NCBI GenBank assembly: GCA_003661905.1
Contig: QMXA01000025.1
Location: forward strand, 1 to 8,469
Direction of reading: 5' to 3'
Length of the DNA: 8,469 nt
From: Thermoprotei archaeon
Lineage (GTDB): Archaea > Thermoproteota > Thermoprotei_A > Sulfolobales > Ignisphaeraceae
Part shown: piece after piece, positions 5,538 to 8,469 of the stretch
How the letters are laid out: each line of letters begins with the position of its first letter
Position numbering within the stretch: position 1 is the stretch's first letter
Notes under the pieces: model-generated
The model's database searches: none
What the model was told of the DNA's origin: nothing
Seen by the model: only the letters and a program-made list of their open reading frames with translations
Position numbers and translations under genes: made by a program

Positions 5538-7853
5538 CTACTTTATGTCGTAGAGGTATTTGTATAAATGTGCTACTTGTCCCAGAGCTATGCCTCCATC
5601 ATTAACTGGTACTCTTCTTGGTAATTCAAGTTTTACACCATGATTCTTTAGAAAATCCCTAACACCTCTAACTATATAGTTATTAACGGCTGCTCCTCCA
5701 CTTATTACTGCGTAGCTTGCTTTGTATTCTTTGAATGCTTTCATTAAAATCTCACCTAATGAGTATCCTAAGCTGTATTGTATACTGAATGCTACATTAT
5801 TTAATGGTTTATCTAAGTTTTCAAGAACAGATTCCATGAGCCTTGAGGTATCTACTATTAATTCATTATTTACATACCTTATGGGAGCTTTAATAGCATC
5901 AATTAATTTACCACCCTTTGCAGCTGCCTCGAGTTTCATTGCAGGTTCTCCTTCGTAAGTTCTCTCCCAACAAATACCTAGAAGAGCTGAGAATGCATCT
6001 AATGTTCTTCCCATACTACTTGTAAGTACTGAGTTACTGAGTTGTTGAAGTACTAATTCAGCTTCCAGGGACTTTCCTCTTAATTTATTTATGAGTCCTA
6101 CTCTCTTAGCTGTTAGAAGAACTTCCTCATAATCCATGAAACTAGCCATTATTGAAAGCGCCATTCTAGCTGGGTATTTTGTTGTTACATCACCTCCCGG
6201 TAATGGGTGGTACATTAGGTGACCGTACCGTTTATACCATGAATATGTAAATACAAGAACTTCGCCACCCCATATAGCATCATCATCTCCATAACCAATA
6301 CCATCTATTGCTATAGCAACACCGATATCATCGGGATCTAGACCTCTATCAACAGCAACTGATAGTGCATGTGCATAGTGGTGCTGAACCTCGATTATTT
6401 CCGATTGACAATAGTTAGCGTAGTATTCAGCAAGTTTCTTAGATGTGTATCCTGGATGTCTATCAGCTACCAAAATAGCTTTACAAGGATTAATGCTGTA
6501 CACCTTCATAAAATATTCAAGGTATTTCCTTAGATCATCTAGAACATCTACATCATCTACATCACCTATGTATTGGGTTAAGATAACCTTATTATCAAAG
6601 GCTATAGCTGCAGTTGTTTGGAGCTCAGCACCAAATGCAATAGCTGGTTTAGCTAATCTAAATCTTAACTTAATCCATGTAGGCGCATAACCCCTAGCTC
6701 TTCTAAGAAGCACTGGCTCACCATCAGTAAATCTGAGGACACTATCATCAACCCTATTAACTATCTCTCTATTGTGAAGTAAGAAATAATCAGCTATCTT
6801 AGATAAGTATTCAAAGGCACATTTCTCGTCTATGCACATGGGTTTTCCATGAGGATTACCACTAGTCATTATTAGGAACTTATCTCTAGTCCCTGATAGT
6901 AATAGGTAGTGAAGAGCTGTATATGGTAAGAATACACCTTCTAAATCAAGACCTGGTGATACATATGGAGAGACTGGTGTATCTTCTCTCTTAGGTAAGA
7001 GAATTATTGGGGATTGAGGTGAAGTGAGAATTTCGGCAGCGACTCTATCTATGTAGACTAATTTAGATGCAATTTCGATATTTAAGGCCATTATTGCAAA
7101 TGGTTTCTGAGGTCTATTCTTTCTCTTCCTTAATTTAAGCACAATATCATCATCACTTGCTAGAGATGCTATATGAAAACCTCCAAGACCCTTTATAGCA
7201 ATTATGTATCCCTCATCAATTAACTTAGCTGCTTCAGTAATTGGGTCATTACACTCAATACTTCTACCATCACTTGTTACTAGCCAAACTCTAGGACCAC
7301 ACTTAGAACAGCAAATACCTTGTGCATGGTATCGACGAACATTATTTATATCTCGATACTCAGCTAAACACTCACTACATAATGGAAAATACTTCATAGA
7401 AGTGTTCTCTCTATCATACGGAACAGAATACATCATTGAAAATCTAGGGCCGCACCAAGCACATGAATTGAATGGATACTTATATCGTCTATTCCTTGGA
7501 TCCAATACTTCATGAAGACAATGTCTACAAATAGCAATATCTGGAGGAATCATAGAGTATTGCTTAACCTTAGAAGTACTAGGTAGTATTCTAAAGTCTT
7601 TAAAACCTCTAGGAGTGACTTCTTGTATCGTTATCTCCTCTATAACAGCTGGAGGTGGTGCTTCAGTCTTTAATAATCTTAGGAATTGTGATAACCTATT
7701 ACTATCTCCTTCAACATATATTTCAACTTCAGAACCCCCTACATTCCTTACAAAGCCTTTAACACCCGTTTTAGCAGCTATCCTATGAATAAACGGCCTA
7801 AATCCAACTCCCTGAACTATCCCTACTACTAATATTTGTAGTGCTCTAGTCAC
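5538..7853 (-). CDS. hypF: Carbamoyltransferase HypF, [NiFe]-hydrogenase maturation
   Basis: A 771-residue protein of the usual HypF length with all domains in order. The acylphosphatase domain is residues 1-90, with VQGVGFRPF at 13-21. The paired zinc fingers are C109-x2-C112 with C131-x2-C134, and C159-x2-C162 with C182-x2-C185. The YrdC-like adenylation domain (about 200-390) has KGLGGFH, RKRKNRPQKPFAIM and MTSGN. The Kae1-like carbamoyltransferase domain (about 400-771) has the metal-binding HHYAH (491-495), IDGIGYG (516-522), EGEPAMKLEA (634-643), SGGAAVN (718-724) and NDGGIALGQ (751-759). HypF hydrolyses carbamoyl phosphate, activates the carbamoyl group as an adenylate and transfers it to the C-terminal cysteine of HypE, the first step towards the cyanide ligands of the hydrogenase iron. 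The start is GTG: an in-frame TAA lies directly before it, and the acylphosphatase motif begins soon after, as in the family. There is no clear ribosome binding site. No hydrogenase or other hyp gene is in the window, so partners must be elsewhere. No key residue is missing. Confidence 0.97.
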   Translation of the reverse strand: MTRALQILVVGIVQGVGFRPFIHRIAAKTGVKGFVRNVGGSEVEIYVEGDSNRLSQFLRLLKTEAPPPAVIEEITIQEVTPRGFKDFRILPSTSKVKQYSMIPPDIAICRHCLHEVLDPRNRRYKYPFNSCAWCGPRFSMMYSVPYDRENTSMKYFPLCSECLAEYRDINNVRRYHAQGICCSKCGPRVWLVTSDGRSIECNDPITEAAKLIDEGYIIAIKGLGGFHIASLASDDDIVLKLRKRKNRPQKPFAIMALNIEIASKLVYIDRVAAEILTSPQSPIILLPKREDTPVSPYVSPGLDLEGVFLPYTALHYLLLSGTRDKFLIMTSGNPHGKPMCIDEKCAFEYLSKIADYFLLHNREIVNRVDDSVLRFTDGEPVLLRRARGYAPTWIKLRFRLAKPAIAFGAELQTTAAIAFDNKVILTQYIGDVDDVDVLDDLRKYLEYFMKVYSINPCKAILVADRHPGYTSKKLAEYYANYCQSEIIEVQHHYAHALSVAVDRGLDPDDIGVAIAIDGIGYGDDDAIWGGEVLVFTYSWYKRYGHLMYHPLPGGDVTTKYPARMALSIMASFMDYEEVLLTAKRVGLINKLRGKSLEAELVLQQLSNSVLTSSMGRTLDAFSALLGICWERTYEGEPAMKLEAAAKGGKLIDAIKAPIRYVNNELIVDTSRLMESVLENLDKPLNNVAFSIQYSLGYSLGEILMKAFKEYKASYAVISGGAAVNNYIVRGVRDFLKNHGVKLELPRRVPVNDGGIALGQVAHLYKYLYDIK

Positions 7854-7854
7854 T

Positions 7855-7878
7855 TACTATAGCCCGAACTACTATAGC
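7855..7878 (-). promoter_or_regulatory. 9-bp direct repeat at the hypF start
   Basis: On the minus strand GCTATAGTA occurs twice, 15 bases apart (7878-7870 and 7863-7855), ending one base before the GTG start of hypF. The distal copy falls at about -17 to -25 from the start codon, close to where a TATA box would lie for a leaderless transcript. The proximal copy would then lie at the transcription start. It may be a promoter plus operator or a chance duplication. Confidence 0.35.
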
Positions 7879-7926
7879 TAGGGATGCTTGAATACTTAAC
7901 TCTTGTAAAGCCAAATCCTATACCTA

Positions 7927-7950
7927 ATTTTAATTTATATAAATTAAAAT
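7927..7950. promoter_or_regulatory. Perfect 24-bp palindrome with a TATA core between hypF and the NCS1 gene
   Basis: The left half ATTTTAATTTAT (7927-7938) is the exact reverse complement of the right half (7939-7950), with no spacer. The centre TTTATATAAA (7934-7943) reads as a TATA box on both strands. It lies about midway between the two divergent start codons. It could be an operator for a dimeric regulator, a two-way promoter core, or both; all bases are A or T, so a chance origin is less unlikely than for mixed sequence. Confidence 0.5.
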
Positions 7951-7969
7951 ACATTTTCAGATTGTGGGA

Positions 7970-8000
7970 AATATATTTAAGATTTTTCTTTAAATATATT
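7970..8000 (+). promoter_or_regulatory. 11-9-11 inverted repeat over the NCS1 gene promoter
   Basis: AATATATTTAA (7970-7980) and TTAAATATATT (7990-8000) are exact reverse complements with a 9-base spacer, and their centres are 20 bp apart, about two helix turns. The left arm with the preceding GTGGGAA looks like BRE plus TATA and would start transcription near 8000. The right arm can itself act as a TATA box for a leaderless transcript starting at ATG 8014. A regulator bound here would block or switch between them. Confidence 0.5.
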
Positions 8001-8013
8001 AAACTGTGGAATT

Positions 8014-8469
8014 ATGAAGAGTTCCTCGATACACGATGAAGATTATACTTTAAGTCCTGTGCCATTAAGTGCTAGACTCTCATTAATAGCAACAGTTCTT
8101 GTGTGGAGTAGTCTTACATTAGATCCTTCGGCTCCATATCTAGCTATGTGGTGGGCTTCAATACATACATTAGCATCTCTAGCTATAGCAATTCTAATAG
8201 CTAATATTGTTCTAAGCATTTTCTCATCAATATCAGGGTATATAGCTTCGAAGACTGGATTAACTTACGCTTTATCAACAGGCAATACCTATGGCATTAA
8301 AGGGTCATTAGTACCTAGCCTATGGTCAGGGTTTGTAGCTGTAGGATGGTTAGCATTCTCAATAGGTGTTGTTGCAGATACTTTGGTAGCTACTTTGAAT
8401 CTCCCAGTGCAGATGTACTACTTCGTAGTTCCAATGCTTACCGCAATATTTTCCATAACAGCTTTCAAG
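8014..8469 (+). CDS. NCS1-family nucleobase permease, N-terminal part (cut by the right edge)
   Basis: The frame is open from ATG 8014 to the window end, 152 codons, about a third of the usual 430-500. The N-terminus EDYTLSPVPLSAR (9-21) matches the family's 'DY-L-PVP--AR' entry motif just before membrane segment 1. GYIASKTGL (75-83), GIKGS (94-98) and the glycine-tryptophan pair at 111-112 fit the stretch known in cytosine and hydantoin permeases as 'GYIG-KTGL--A-L-R--FG-KGS ... GW'. Membrane segments lie near 24-38, 43-71, 100-121 and 133-150. NCS1 proteins import cytosine, uracil, purines, allantoin or hydantoins with H+ or Na+; the substrate cannot be told from this part. The start is the first ATG, with no strong ribosome binding site (only GTGGA at 8005-8009). 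It is transcribed away from hypF across a shared control region. Confidence 0.85.
   Translation, partial: MKSSSIHDEDYTLSPVPLSARLSLIATVLVWSSLTLDPSAPYLAMWWASIHTLASLAIAILIANIVLSIFSSISGYIASKTGLTYALSTGNTYGIKGSLVPSLWSGFVAVGWLAFSIGVVADTLVATLNLPVQMYYFVVPMLTAIFSITAFK

Noticed and set aside
5722..7515. Several plus-strand open frames of 78-103 codons opposite hypF.
   Set aside because: Every one is antisense to conserved HypF domains and none shows family features or ribosome binding sites.

Overview
The window looks like chromosomal DNA of a low-GC, probably hyperthermophilic crenarchaeon (Thermoproteota, Desulfurococcales-like). The evidence is AT-rich sequence, heavy use of AGA/AGG and ATA codons, GTG and TTG starts beside AGGTG-type ribosome binding sites, archaeal TATA boxes, and a [NiFe]-hydrogenase maturation protein of archaeal type. 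The genus cannot be fixed from the sequence alone.

Layout from left to right. Bases 1-196 hold a possible 3' tail of an upstream gene and a small nested inverted repeat. A complete Cas4-family nuclease gene (197-799, +) follows, with no CRISPR array or other cas gene in view. A 446-base non-coding stretch (800-1245) has inverted repeats, a tandem 7-mer and a TATA box, and it precedes a tight three-gene ABC-2 exporter operon (1246-3883, +): one ATPase and two different permeases, translationally coupled by overlaps. With its own promoter comes a membrane-anchored, probably extracellular eight-repeat beta-propeller protein (3997-5415, +). It converges on hypF (7853-5538, -) across a T-rich, inverted-repeat intergenic region that could stop transcription both ways. 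hypF is divergent from a partial NCS1-family nucleobase permease gene (8014 to the right edge, +). The 160 bases between these two are rich in symmetric elements: a perfect 24-bp palindrome with a TATA core, an 11-9-11 inverted repeat and a 9-bp direct repeat.

Functionally the ABC operon should make one heterodimeric-permease exporter. The propeller gene beside it may or may not serve it. HypF makes the thiocarbamate precursor of the hydrogenase cyanide ligands from carbamoyl phosphate, but no hydrogenase or other hyp gene lies in the window. I found no tRNA, rRNA, insertion sequence or CRISPR array. No clearly new multi-gene system is visible. The items most worth a second look are the hypF/NCS1 divergent control region, the structured region before the ABC operon, the propeller with its recurring W-x-N-A-K-x-L-x-G motif, and the isolated Cas4.
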